The notes: generated by a model not told the origin, from the letters alone. A DNA stretch of 64,000 bases from Eshraghiella sp045129695 (GCA_045129695.1 JBGVJZ010000024.1:16099-80098), one strand, 5' to 3'. Numbered from the stretch's first letter, positions 41,948-51,817 are shown. Numbers and translations: made by a program.

Positions 41948-43336
41948 ATGGATTTTGAATATCCTTTAAGTGACAAATTACATGAAGAATGCGGTGTATT
42001 CGGAATTTATAACACAGACAACATGCCTGTTGCCCCTTCCATATATTACGGCTTATGCTCCCTTCAGCACAGGGGGCAGGAGTCCGCAGGAATGGCGGTT
42101 TGCAACACTGCAGGACCCATCGGAAACATAAACTGGCATAAGGATATGGGACTTGTCAGTGAAATCTTTGACAATGAACAGCTACAAACTCTTCAAGGAA
42201 ATTTAGGAATAGGGCACGTTCGTTATTCAACCACAGGTGCCAGCACAGTACGAAATGCACAGCCCTTGGTGTTGAATTATATAAAAGGGACTCTTGCTCT
42301 TGCACATAATGGCAATCTTACCAACACAGAAGAGCTTAGACGTACTCTGCAGGAGTCAGGTGCAATCTTCCAGACCACTACCGATTCCGAGGTAATAGCA
42401 TATAATATCGCCAAAGAACGACTCAGTACTGAAACAGTTGAGGATGCAGTTCTCAATACAGCAACAAAGCTTAAAGGCGGTTATGCTCTTGTAATTATGA
42501 GTCCGAGAAAGCTTATCGGATTAAGAGACCCTTGGGGACTCAAACCGCTCTGCCTCGGCAGACAGGGTAATAATTATATACTCGCATCTGAAAGCTGTGC
42601 CATTAAGGCTATTGATGCAGAATTTGTAAGAGACATTCTTCCCGGTGAAATGGTTGTAATAACTCCCGAAGGTATAAGCTCCAACCGGGACCTGTGTCAG
42701 AAAGAGCATGCACACTGTATTTTTGAGTATATTTATTTTGCAAGATTAGATTCCAAATTGGACGGAATATCCGTTTATGACGCAAGAATCAGGGGAGGTA
42801 TGGCTCTCGCAAAGTTCAACCCCGTTAAAGCTGATTTTGTAACAGGTGTTCCCGATTCAGGTCTTGCTGCAGCAATGGGTTACTCTCAATATTCAGGAAT
42901 TCCGTTTCAGTTAGCATTTCATAAAAACAGCTATGTGGGAAGAACATTTATAAAGCCCACCAAAGAAGAACGCGAGTCAGCGGTTCACATTAAGCTTAGT
43001 GTAATCGAAAGCGTGGTTAAGGACAAAAGCATAGTCCTTATAGATGACTCCATTGTAAGAGGCACCACCATTGCAAATCTGATTACAATGCTAAAGGAAG
43101 CAGGTGCCAGGGAGGTTCATGTGAGAATATGCTCTCCACCCTTCTTATATCCCTGCTACTACGGAACCGATGTTCCAAGCAATGAGCAGCTGATTGCATC
43201 TTCCAACTCAACTGAAGAGATTTGCAGACGTATCGGAGCCGATTCCCTTGATTATATGAAAATCGTAGATTTATCTGAGATGACCGGCGATTTGGCGATA
43301 TGTAAAGCATGTTTTGATAATAATTATCCCTTATAA
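41948..43336 (+). CDS. purF: Amidophosphoribosyltransferase
   Basis: 462 residues. The N-terminal nucleophile Cys is near residue 15 (HEECGVFGIY), so an 11-14 residue propeptide is likely cut. Glutaminase motifs LQHRGQESAGMAV and GHVRYSTTGAS; PRPP-binding loop VLIDDSIVRGTT; C-terminal cysteines (ICSPPFLYPCYYG, CKACF) suggest the [4Fe-4S] form as in Bacillus. It commits glutamine to purine synthesis. It follows glnN by 30 bp with CGGAG and probably shares its transcript. Confidence 0.96.
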   Translation: MDFEYPLSDKLHEECGVFGIYNTDNMPVAPSIYYGLCSLQHRGQESAGMAVCNTAGPIGNINWHKDMGLVSEIFDNEQLQTLQGNLGIGHVRYSTTGASTVRNAQPLVLNYIKGTLALAHNGNLTNTEELRRTLQESGAIFQTTTDSEVIAYNIAKERLSTETVEDAVLNTATKLKGGYALVIMSPRKLIGLRDPWGLKPLCLGRQGNNYILASESCAIKAIDAEFVRDILPGEMVVITPEGISSNRDLCQKEHAHCIFEYIYFARLDSKLDGISVYDARIRGGMALAKFNPVKADFVTGVPDSGLAAAMGYSQYSGIPFQLAFHKNSYVGRTFIKPTKEERESAVHIKLSVIESVVKDKSIVLIDDSIVRGTTIANLITMLKEAGAREVHVRICSPPFLYPCYYGTDVPSNEQLIASSNSTEEICRRIGADSLDYMKIVDLSEMTGDLAICKACFDNNYPL

Positions 43337-43354
43337 AGTATATAGAATTTATTT

Positions 43355-43401
43355 AGCGCAAAGGTGCGCTCCAACTACTTCGTGTATTGGGGCGCATTTT
43401 T
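43355..43401 (+). promoter_or_regulatory. amt leader: AAAGGT hairpin overlapping a terminator
   Basis: AGCGC-AAAGGT-GCGCT (43355-43370) is a perfect 5-bp hairpin with an A1/G4 hexaloop. The terminator TGCGCTCCAA / TTGGGGCGCA (43365-43396) uses the same 3' arm and runs into five Ts. A weak promoter (TTGATA at 43314, TATA-rich sequence near 43338) would start RNA just ahead of it; otherwise the element acts between purF and amt on one transcript. Confidence 0.65.
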
Positions 43402-43446
43402 CAATTTATTATTTGCACACAATGACGTGCAGAAGGAGGAATGAAT

Positions 43447-45171
43447 ATGAATGAATTTTCAGCAGTAAACACAATCTGGGTACTCGTCGGTGCAGCTCTG
43501 GTATTCTTCATGCAGGCAGGATTCGCAATGGTAGAAACAGGCTTTACCAGAGCAAAAAACGCAGGCAATATCATTATGAAGAACCTGATGGATTTCTGCA
43601 TTGGTACACCTGTATTCTGGATAGTAGGTTTTGGTCTTATGTTTGGAGGCTCCGGTGATTTTATAGGTAGCTTAAAAGGAATTGCTTCCGAGGCCAATTA
43701 CGGAAGCTCAATGCTCCCTGACGGAGTTCCGTTCTGGGCATTCTTAATCTTCCAGACAGTATTCTGTGCAACAGCAGCAACAATCGTATCAGGAGCTATG
43801 GCAGAGAGAACCAAATTCTCTTCTTACTGTATTTACAGTTTTATTATCAGCCTTGTAATCTATCCAATTTCAGGTCACTGGATCTGGGGCGGAGGCTGGC
43901 TTTCAGACCTTGGCTTTCACGATTTCGCCGGTTCCACCGCTGTACATATGGTAGGTGGTGTTGCATCCCTTGTTGGTGCTAAAATACTTGGACCAAGAAT
44001 TGGTAAATATGACAAAAACGGAAAGCCTAAAGCTATTCCGGGACACAGCTTAACACTTGGAGCACTCGGTGTTTTCATTCTCTGGTTCTGCTGGTTTGGT
44101 TTCAACGGTGCTTCTACCGTATCAATGGAAGGTGAAGCAATCGTCTCCGCAGGTAAGATTTTCGTAACTACTAATCTTGCAGCCGCAGTTTCAACCTGTA
44201 CCGTACTTATTATTACATGGATTAAATATAAGAAACCTGATGTGTCAATGACACTTAACGGTTCTCTTGCAGGTCTTGTAGCAATCACGGCAGGCTGTGA
44301 TACCGTAAGTCCAGGCGCTTCAGCAATCATAGGTATTATTGCAGGCTTTGTAGTTGTATTCGGTATTGAATTTATTGATAAGGTGCTTAAGATTGATGAC
44401 CCTGTGGGCGCTATCGGTGTACATGGTCTCTGCGGTTTAACCGGTACTATCTGTGTAGGCCTCTTCTCAGATGGTTCAGGAACCAATGGTGTTCTTGGTC
44501 TCTTCCTTGGCGGAGATGCTAAATTGCTCGGAACACAGGCTCTTGGTGTTGTAGCAGTTATTGCCTGGGTTGTCGTTACAATGACAATTGTATTCCAGAT
44601 AATAAAACGCACCGTAGGCTTAAGAGTAACAGCTGATGAAGAAATCGCAGGTCTTGATATAAGAGAACATGGTATTACAAGCAGCTATGCGGACTTCTTA
44701 ACCTTTGACAGTACAGCAGGCACACCTGAGATTAGTCTTCCGGTCAGTACAGTTGCTGCAAGTGCAGAACAGGCACCTGCCGAAAAGGTTAGCGGAGATG
44801 TTGTTCCATCCGCAAAGCTTACTAAGATTTCAATTATTACAAGACAGAATAAGCTTAGTGAGCTCATGAAAGCTTTCAACGAAATCGGTATTACCGGTAT
44901 CACTGTAACTAACGTACTTGGATGTGGTACACAGAAAGGTGCTATTAACTACTACCGTGGTGCTGCAATTGATATGAATCTGTTACCAAAGGTAAAGGTT
45001 GAAGTTGTAGTAAGCAAGGTTCCTGTTGATACAGTTATCGCAACTGCAAGAAAGGTTCTTCACACAGGTAAAATTGGTGACGGAAAATTATTTGTATATG
45101 ATATTGAAAACGTTGTAAAAGTCCGTACCGGTGAAGAAGGATATGCAGCATTGCAGGATACCGCTGAATAA
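43447..45171 (+). CDS. amt: Ammonium channel fused to a PII signalling domain
   Basis: 574 residues. Residues 1-405 form an Amt channel with eleven membrane helices: FFMQAGFAMVETGFTRAKN, HWIWGGGWL, DFAGSTAVHMVGG and GVHGLCGLTG carry the phenylalanine gate, Asp and twin-His residues. After a linker of about 50 residues, 457-568 are a complete PII (GlnB/GlnK) domain: KISIITRQNKLSELMKAF, T-loop GCGTQKGAINYYRGAAIDM, then TGKIGDGKLFVYDI and RTGEEG for ATP/2-oxoglutarate. The Tyr51 uridylylation site is replaced (GAAID instead of GAEYM). The channel probably carries its own PII plug. Start at 43447, 7 nt from GGAGG; ATG 43441 is too close. Confidence 0.95.
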   Translation: MNEFSAVNTIWVLVGAALVFFMQAGFAMVETGFTRAKNAGNIIMKNLMDFCIGTPVFWIVGFGLMFGGSGDFIGSLKGIASEANYGSSMLPDGVPFWAFLIFQTVFCATAATIVSGAMAERTKFSSYCIYSFIISLVIYPISGHWIWGGGWLSDLGFHDFAGSTAVHMVGGVASLVGAKILGPRIGKYDKNGKPKAIPGHSLTLGALGVFILWFCWFGFNGASTVSMEGEAIVSAGKIFVTTNLAAAVSTCTVLIITWIKYKKPDVSMTLNGSLAGLVAITAGCDTVSPGASAIIGIIAGFVVVFGIEFIDKVLKIDDPVGAIGVHGLCGLTGTICVGLFSDGSGTNGVLGLFLGGDAKLLGTQALGVVAVIAWVVVTMTIVFQIIKRTVGLRVTADEEIAGLDIREHGITSSYADFLTFDSTAGTPEISLPVSTVAASAEQAPAEKVSGDVVPSAKLTKISIITRQNKLSELMKAFNEIGITGITVTNVLGCGTQKGAINYYRGAAIDMNLLPKVKVEVVVSKVPVDTVIATARKVLHTGKIGDGKLFVYDIENVVKVRTGEEGYAALQDTAE

Positions 45172-45204
45172 TTTGCTCCCCTCTTAATATTTATTTCAAT
45201 ATAT

Positions 45205-45240
45205 AAAACGCAGCACTCTCTAATTAAGGTGCTGCGTTTT
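45205..45240. terminator. Terminator after amt
   Basis: AAAACGCAGCAC and GTGCTGCGTTTT are 12-bp perfect arms; it also serves the convergent Na/Pi cotransporter gene. Confidence 0.9.
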
Positions 45241-45248
45241 TACTATTA

Positions 45249-46988
45249 TTATAAATATTTTCCTGCAAATACTTTATACTGCTCCTGATAATACGGACTT
45301 TCTTTTTTCATGAGCCTTAATGATTCATGTATGTTCATGTTATTGTTTTCTACATCAAGTATGCATCCTGCAATATTTGAACAGTGGTCGGATGTACGCT
45401 CCAAATTAGTAAGAATATCTGACCAGATAAATCCTGTTTCAATACCACAGTTACCCTGCTGCAATCTCTGAATATGTGCTGAACGCATCTGCTCTTTCAT
45501 TACATCAATAATCTCTTCAAGTGGTTCAACAGTAACTGCCGCATTTAAATCATTATTTACAAATGAATTGTATGCAAGATCAAGAATTTCATTAATTGCT
45601 CCTGAAAGCTTCTCAAGCTCTTCTGTTGCTGACTCAGAAAGCAGAAGCTTCTTATTCTTCAATTCCTCCGCTGAATCCACTAAATTAGTAGCATGGTCCG
45701 AAATTCTTTCTAAATCACCGATTATTTTAAGAATTTTTGCTGATTCTGCACTATCTTTGTCACTAAGCTTACTTGCACTTAATTTTACAAGATATGTACC
45801 AATAATATCTTCGTAATGATCAGTTTTGTCCTCATTTTCCTTAACGGCTTCCGCCAGTTCAGGCGTATAATTAAACAAACATTTAATACCATCCTGTAAT
45901 GAACAAACTGCACTTGCCGCCATATCTGCTGCAAGGTCGTTACAACGCTCTAATGCAACAGCAGGAGTTGCAAGAAGTCTCTCATCAAGCTCTGCAATTT
46001 TATCAGGCTGTTTAGTTTCAGGTACAAGCTTGTAAGCAAGCTTCTCAAGCAATGATGACATTGGAAGAAGAAGTGCCGTACATAAAATATTAAATGCAGA
46101 ATGTGAAACTGCAATTCCCGTAAGTGTTGCTGCCTGATCAAAAATTGCAGGTGCCACAACAACATCGACAATCCAGAAAGTTGTTAACCATACAACAGTT
46201 CCAATAACATTGAATGATAAATGTACAAGTGCCGCTCTTTTGGCGTTTCTGTTAGTTCCGAAGGAGGACATAATTGCTGTAATACAGGTTCCGATATTCT
46301 GTCCCATAATAATAGGAATCGCAGCACCATATGATACCTGTCCGGTAGCTGCAAGTGCCTGCAGAATACCAACTGATGCTGAACTTGACTGAATAATTGC
46401 AGTAAGAATTGCTCCTGCAATAACACCTAAAACAGGATTCTTAAACAACACAAATAACTGCTGGAAAGCAGGAACATCCTTAAGACCTGCAACCGCATTT
46501 GTCATTGTATCCATACCAAACATAAGAACTGCAAAACCAAGAAGAATTGTTCCTGTATCCTTATGCTTTTTTTTCCTACTGAACATGTAAAGAATAATAC
46601 CAATCAATGCCAAAACCGGTGTAAAAGAAGTTGGTTTTAACAACTGAACAAAAACATTATCGCTGTCAATTCCTCCAAGACTGAGAATCCATGCAGTAAC
46701 AGTTGTACCAACATTGGCACCCATAATTACATTAATAGCCTGACGCAAGGTCATAAGACCCGAGTTAACAAAACCAACTACCATTACGGTTGTAGCAGAC
46801 GAACTCTGAATAACCGATGTAACTCCGAGTCCTGTTGCAAACCCCGCCATTTTATTAGTTGTAAGCTTGCCAAGTAAAACCTCCAGCTTACCGCCTGCAC
46901 TTCTCTCAAGTGCTTCACCCATAACATTCATTCCATACAGGAATAAACACAATCCTCCAATTAGTGTCAATACATCAAAAACACTCAT
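45249..46988 (-). CDS. Na/phosphate cotransporter family protein with PhoU-like tail
   Basis: 579 residues. Two inverted NptA/PNaS repeats, each with the substrate motif QSSS (SVIQSSSATTVMVVG near residue 55 and AIIQSSSASVGILQAL), in about nine helices. Residues from about 345 form a helical PhoU-like cytoplasmic domain (DKTDHYEDIIGTYLV, GDLERISDHATNLVDSAEEL). It likely imports phosphate with sodium; the PhoU-type domain may gate it. Start at 46988 with AAAGGA; earlier in-frame codons lack a site. Confidence 0.88.
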   Translation of the reverse strand: MSVFDVLTLIGGLCLFLYGMNVMGEALERSAGGKLEVLLGKLTTNKMAGFATGLGVTSVIQSSSATTVMVVGFVNSGLMTLRQAINVIMGANVGTTVTAWILSLGGIDSDNVFVQLLKPTSFTPVLALIGIILYMFSRKKKHKDTGTILLGFAVLMFGMDTMTNAVAGLKDVPAFQQLFVLFKNPVLGVIAGAILTAIIQSSSASVGILQALAATGQVSYGAAIPIIMGQNIGTCITAIMSSFGTNRNAKRAALVHLSFNVIGTVVWLTTFWIVDVVVAPAIFDQAATLTGIAVSHSAFNILCTALLLPMSSLLEKLAYKLVPETKQPDKIAELDERLLATPAVALERCNDLAADMAASAVCSLQDGIKCLFNYTPELAEAVKENEDKTDHYEDIIGTYLVKLSASKLSDKDSAESAKILKIIGDLERISDHATNLVDSAEELKNKKLLLSESATEELEKLSGAINEILDLAYNSFVNNDLNAAVTVEPLEEIIDVMKEQMRSAHIQRLQQGNCGIETGFIWSDILTNLERTSDHCSNIAGCILDVENNNMNIHESLRLMKKESPYYQEQYKVFAGKYL

Positions 46989-47126
46989 ACTAAATCCTTT
47001 CATCTGTTCAAATTGTAATGACCTTCTCCACAAATATATGTCAGAGTCAAGTCATTCTTCACAATTCTAACATCACAATGGTTAAGATTCAGCAAAGAAT
47101 GATTTTACCGGAATTTGATTTAGATT

Positions 47127-48446
47127 TTACTTAACGAGGCTCTTTGTTCTCCATTTACCACTCTTCCAGCGCAGGAACATGGCAACCGCCCTGACACATT
47201 CATCCATCGCCAGCCCTATATATGTTCCCACCGCCAGCATGCCAAGCCGTATTCCGAATAAATATGTTCCTCCGACTGCACACAGATACATGAATACCGT
47301 TGCTATTACAACAGGAAAAATTGCATCCCCACTGGTTTTTAATGCATTACCATATACAAGATTAGTTATTCTGCCTATTTCCAATACGATGTCAATCGTT
47401 AATAAAATCTGTACAAGCTTTACCATTTCCGGATCATCCGAAAATATTCTCATAATCCATCCGGCAGATAAGGCAAAAACACCCTCAAGAATCACCGCAA
47501 CAGCTATTCCGGTTACTGCTGCCTTTCGTGTTCCCCTGTCACATTCATCAAATTCCTTTGCACCGATTCTCCAGCCTGTCATAATAGCATTTGCCTGAGC
47601 CAGTGCCGCACCGGCAGTCAATGAAAAATTAGTAATCTGGGCAGCATATGACCTTGCTGTAACATTGAATCCCTCTGCATCCATCTGATTGAGAAATTTA
47701 ATAATTATGGTCATCGCCAGATTATAAATAATTGTTTCAAGTGCAGATGGAAGTCCTATAAATATTATCTGCTTTAAAATCTGTTTAACCTCAAGACGAT
47801 TCTCGTCTTTATGAGCCTTAACCAGAATATGTGAAATAACTACCACTATTACAAGGTTTACAACTTTGGATATAACCGTTGCAATTGCAACACCTTTAAC
47901 ACCCATATTAAATTTAAAAAGAAATAATGCATTAAGTACAAAATTAATAAGGTTTCCCATTACCGTAGCAATAAGCGAATGCTTTGTATGTCCAAATGCC
48001 CTGAGATATCCTGAAAAAATAGGTATAAGAGCATTAAAAAAGCTGAATCCGCCAACTATTTTCAAATAAACTGAAGCATCATCCTTAAGTAACTTCGCAA
48101 TTCCGACAGTCTCAAGAATAATATCTGAAAACACAAATAAAACAATCGAAATAATAATACCTAAAACACTATTAAACACAATTCCAAGCTGTTTTGCCTG
48201 ATATGCCACCCCCGGTCGCCCTGCACCGATATTCTGTGTCATAACCGCCATCATTCCCGATGTAATAATTGAAAACATTACGATAAACATTCCGATATAT
48301 GTGTTGGCAGTTCCGACTGCTCCGACTGCATGGTCACTGACAGAGGATAACATTAATGTATCCACCATACCTGCAAGCATATATAAAAGTGTTTCCAGGC
48401 ATATCGGTATAAACAACTGAATTAAATTTTTTCTTTTTTCTGCCAT
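47127..48446 (-). CDS. MATE-family efflux protein
   Basis: 439 residues with twelve helices and an internal two-fold repeat; the N-terminal half has GMVDTLMLSSVSDHAVGAVGTAN and the second MDAEGFNVTARSYAAQITNF. This is the MATE (NorM/DinF) multidrug/cation antiporter type, driven by sodium or protons. Substrate unknown. Single-gene unit with GGAGG. Confidence 0.92.
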   Translation of the reverse strand: MAEKRKNLIQLFIPICLETLLYMLAGMVDTLMLSSVSDHAVGAVGTANTYIGMFIVMFSIITSGMMAVMTQNIGAGRPGVAYQAKQLGIVFNSVLGIIISIVLFVFSDIILETVGIAKLLKDDASVYLKIVGGFSFFNALIPIFSGYLRAFGHTKHSLIATVMGNLINFVLNALFLFKFNMGVKGVAIATVISKVVNLVIVVVISHILVKAHKDENRLEVKQILKQIIFIGLPSALETIIYNLAMTIIIKFLNQMDAEGFNVTARSYAAQITNFSLTAGAALAQANAIMTGWRIGAKEFDECDRGTRKAAVTGIAVAVILEGVFALSAGWIMRIFSDDPEMVKLVQILLTIDIVLEIGRITNLVYGNALKTSGDAIFPVVIATVFMYLCAVGGTYLFGIRLGMLAVGTYIGLAMDECVRAVAMFLRWKSGKWRTKSLVK

Positions 48447-48515
48447 AATCCGCCTCCTGATTTCACATGATGATAAGCAAACTGATTACATAATAACATA
48501 ATTTCACTGTATATA

Positions 48516-50936
48516 TTATTCTACACTCTTCATAGAAGTAGACATATCAATTTTCTTAAGCTTATAGTGCATCGAAAAATTAATAATAATTGCAAAAAAC
48601 AATGTTATCAGGGTTGCATACATATAACTTGGAGCATATACATTTCTGCCGAACATTATGGAATCAGGCTCCACTGTAGTAATTACGGATTTATGAAGTG
48701 CATTTCCCAGCAGATATCCACAAAGAATACCAATTATTGTAAGGATTATATTTTCCCTGAACACATAAGATGATACTTCTCCGTCATAAAATCCAAGTAC
48801 CTTAAGTGTTGCAAGTTCTCTTATTCTCTCACTGATATTTATAGTATTAAGATTATATAATACAACGAAAGCAAGACCGCCTGCTGCCGCAACAATTACA
48901 ACAATAATGATATCCAGCCCCTTAAGCATTTCTGAAAATGTTCCCCGCAATGTATCTATTGAATTAGTAGAACCTATTCCGTTAACTGCAAGAAATTCTC
49001 CGGATAAATCCTTATACTGATATTCTTCTTTAATATTAATGAATACCTGTGTAGATTCCGCTTGTGTATCAAACAATTTCTCAAATGTTGCATTATTCAT
49101 ATACACATAATGAAAAACATAATTCTCTGTAACAGCTCCAATGGTTGCCGTAGCTTTATCTCCTGAGGCCAGACTTATCTCCATCGTGTCTCCTGTTTCC
49201 AAGTCAAGCAGCTTCGATATTTTGGAGGTTATAACAATTTCATCATCCTTTAGCACAAGTGCATCCCCGGTAAAATAATCCTTAAGTTGAACATAATTAC
49301 CCATATCCACTGTATTATCAGGAACATATACATAACCCTCAAGCTTGTCCCCATGTGCAGTAAAGGTCCCTCCGCCCTGGTACATTCCGAATACGCCCTC
49401 TACTTCTTCCATTTGAAGAAGTGTATCACATACCTCATCCTTAATATTTTCAGTAATTCCGTTTTCAAAAGTGAGTACTTCGTTATATGTATGAAGCTCC
49501 CCATACTGCGTGTCTACAATAGTATTAATTGAATCCTTAATACCAAAACCAATAATAAGGAGTGCTGTACATCCGCTGATTCCAAATATAGTCATAAGCA
49601 TCTTTTTCTTATAGCGCATAAGGTTTCTTATTGTTGATTTCCAGATAAAACTCATGTTATTCCATATAAATCCGATTCTTTCCAAAAGGATTCTTTTGCC
49701 ATTCTTTGGTGCCGCCGGCCTCATCAGCTCTGCTGCACAGGATGAAAGAGTCTTATAGCATGCCGCAATTGTTGCACCAATCACACACACAAGTGCCATA
49801 CCAAATGCTACCGCAAAATGAAAATAATTAATAGGTACTTCTATTATAGTCAGATTATGATAGACGATTTTATATGCATTAATAATTACAAGAGGAATTC
49901 CCTTTCCTCCCGCAAATCCACCAATAAGGCTTCCCAGAATCGTGGCAAGTAAACCGTACATAATATACTTCATGGATATTGTAACACTTCCGTACCCCAG
50001 CGCTTTAAGGGTTCCTATCTGTGTTCTCTGCTCCTCTACCATACGAACCATTGTAGTAAGACTTACCAGTGCCGCCACCGCAAAAAATATAAGCGGAACA
50101 ATGTCTCCGATTTTACCGATTCGCTCACTGTCCATCTTAAATTCCACATACTGCTGCTGTGTACTTCTGTCCAGAACGTAAAGCCCGTCCGTGCACTCCT
50201 CAATATCGGAAACAACCGGCTCTACCAGTTCCTCATATTCATTATCAAAGCAGAGCAGCTCCCCTGCTCCTTCAATGGTAACATAACCCTCTGTATATAC
50301 CGGAAGCATATAGTTGGATTTGTCAATATACACAATCCCACCTATTTTACCATTACCTACGCTGCAGCTGCCCCTGTCATTTTTCAAATACAAAGGGCTG
50401 GTAAAAGTACCCACTATCTTATATTCCTGTTTCTCTAATGTATAAGCAATATTAATTTCCGTTCCTGATTCAACTCTGATTACATCTCCGATTTCATAGC
50501 CCTGGTCAATCAGATATTGTGCGTCCACAATACATTCATCATCATTCTGAATATTCCTTCCCTCAACAATAACAGGAACGTTAATTAAATCACTGTAAGA
50601 CATAAGGCGTACGACCGCTGTATCCTTCAAAGTTGCATCAATCGCATCATATGTATAGCAGCCTTCAATGTCCTTAACGCCTGAAACCGCCTTAATCTGT
50701 TCCAGCAATTCCTCTGTTATTCCTGTTGCTGACTGGATTTTCACATCCATATAATTACTGTCATCAAAAATTTTATCTGCTGAAATCTCCATATCCGGCT
50801 CAGTAGAACGAATTCCGGAGTAGAAAGCAACACCAAGTGCTACTATAAGCAGAAGCGATAAAAACTTATTATATGTTTTGGTTAATTCCGCAAAAAAATC
50901 TTTTCTTAACGCTTTATAAGATTTTCTCTTTTTCAT
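48516..50936 (-). CDS. FtsX-like ABC permease
   Basis: 806 residues. One N-terminal helix (LLLIVALGVAFYSGIR), a large extracellular MacB-like domain, three helices with an FtsX core (FFAVAALVSLTTMVRMVEEQRTQIGTLKALGYG), a second helix and extracellular domain, and a C-terminal FtsX core (LNTINISERIRELATLKVLGF). Ten helices in all, as in clostridial FtsX permeases that pair with MacB-type ATPases for mechanotransmission or export. Start at 50936 behind GGGAGA; the ATPase gene ends just upstream and the two are coupled. Confidence 0.88.
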   Translation of the reverse strand: MKKRKSYKALRKDFFAELTKTYNKFLSLLLIVALGVAFYSGIRSTEPDMEISADKIFDDSNYMDVKIQSATGITEELLEQIKAVSGVKDIEGCYTYDAIDATLKDTAVVRLMSYSDLINVPVIVEGRNIQNDDECIVDAQYLIDQGYEIGDVIRVESGTEINIAYTLEKQEYKIVGTFTSPLYLKNDRGSCSVGNGKIGGIVYIDKSNYMLPVYTEGYVTIEGAGELLCFDNEYEELVEPVVSDIEECTDGLYVLDRSTQQQYVEFKMDSERIGKIGDIVPLIFFAVAALVSLTTMVRMVEEQRTQIGTLKALGYGSVTISMKYIMYGLLATILGSLIGGFAGGKGIPLVIINAYKIVYHNLTIIEVPINYFHFAVAFGMALVCVIGATIAACYKTLSSCAAELMRPAAPKNGKRILLERIGFIWNNMSFIWKSTIRNLMRYKKKMLMTIFGISGCTALLIIGFGIKDSINTIVDTQYGELHTYNEVLTFENGITENIKDEVCDTLLQMEEVEGVFGMYQGGGTFTAHGDKLEGYVYVPDNTVDMGNYVQLKDYFTGDALVLKDDEIVITSKISKLLDLETGDTMEISLASGDKATATIGAVTENYVFHYVYMNNATFEKLFDTQAESTQVFINIKEEYQYKDLSGEFLAVNGIGSTNSIDTLRGTFSEMLKGLDIIIVVIVAAAGGLAFVVLYNLNTINISERIRELATLKVLGFYDGEVSSYVFRENIILTIIGILCGYLLGNALHKSVITTVEPDSIMFGRNVYAPSYMYATLITLFFAIIINFSMHYKLKKIDMSTSMKSVE

Positions 50937-50953
50937 TGTAGTATCTCCCAATA

Positions 50954-51661
50954 TTACCATTCAATCTCTTCAACCGGTAATTTATTATAGTTCATGCTGA
51001 CCGAATTCACCTTACCGTTTTTAATGGATATAACACGATCTGCCATTGGAGCTATAGCCTGATTATGTGTAATAACTATAACCGTCATTTTCTTCTCACG
51101 GCAGGTATCCTGCAACAGCTTAAGAATTGATTTACCCGTATTGTAATCCAAGGCACCTGTCGGTTCATCACATAAAAGAAGCTTTGGATTCTTAGCAAGT
51201 GCCCTGGCTATGGATACTCTCTGCTGCTCACCACCTGACAGCTGTGCAGGAAAATTTAGCATTCTGTCCTCAAGACCAACCTCCTTAAGAATATTTTTTG
51301 CATCCAGAGGATTTTTGCTTACCTGATTGGCAAGTTCAACATTCTCAAGTGCCGTAAGATTGGGAACCAGATTATAAAACTGGAACACAAAGCCTATATC
51401 ATATCTGCGGTATGTAGTTAATTCCTTACTGTTAAATTTACTTATATCTACTCCGTCCACAATCATACTTCCTGAGGTAAGTGTATCCATTCCTCCCAGA
51501 ATATTAAGGACTGTGGTCTTTCCTGCACCTGAAGGACCTACAATTACAACAAATTCTCCCTGATTAATTTCAAAATTCATCTCATCCACAGCTTTAATTA
51601 CAATATCACCGGTTTTATATTCTTTTCTGACATTCTCACATCTGACAAATGCCTCACTCAT
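50954..51661 (-). CDS. MacB/LolD-type ABC ATP-binding protein
   Basis: 235 residues: Walker A GPSGAGKTTVLN, signature LSGGEQQRVSIARAL, Walker B LLLCDEPTGALD, H-loop VITHNQA. Partner of the FtsX-like permease directly downstream. AGGTG precedes the ATG. Divergent from the DUF4173-like gene, with a palindrome between them. Confidence 0.93.
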   Translation of the reverse strand: MSEAFVRCENVRKEYKTGDIVIKAVDEMNFEINQGEFVVIVGPSGAGKTTVLNILGGMDTLTSGSMIVDGVDISKFNSKELTTYRRYDIGFVFQFYNLVPNLTALENVELANQVSKNPLDAKNILKEVGLEDRMLNFPAQLSGGEQQRVSIARALAKNPKLLLCDEPTGALDYNTGKSILKLLQDTCREKKMTVIVITHNQAIAPMADRVISIKNGKVNSVSMNYNKLPVEEIEW

Positions 51662-51770
51662 GCTGCACCTCCAAATATTTTTCTAATATTTTATTATAAC
51701 ATTAAACTCCCTTTAAAACACTACTCTTTTTTAACATACAACAAATTGCTTTTGCCATTTTACATTAAAT

Positions 51771-51790
51771 TATATCGTATTCGCGATATA
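51771..51790. promoter_or_regulatory. Candidate operator between the ABC operon and the DUF4173-like gene
   Basis: TATATCG-TATTCG-CGATATA, 7-bp perfect arms; a partial copy (ATTTCGATA) follows about 20 bp downstream. It lies in the 175-208 bp divergent gap, suited to control both sides. No adjacent regulator gene. Confidence 0.5.
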
Positions 51791-51817
51791 TTTTTATTGT
51801 ATTTCGATAAATAATGA

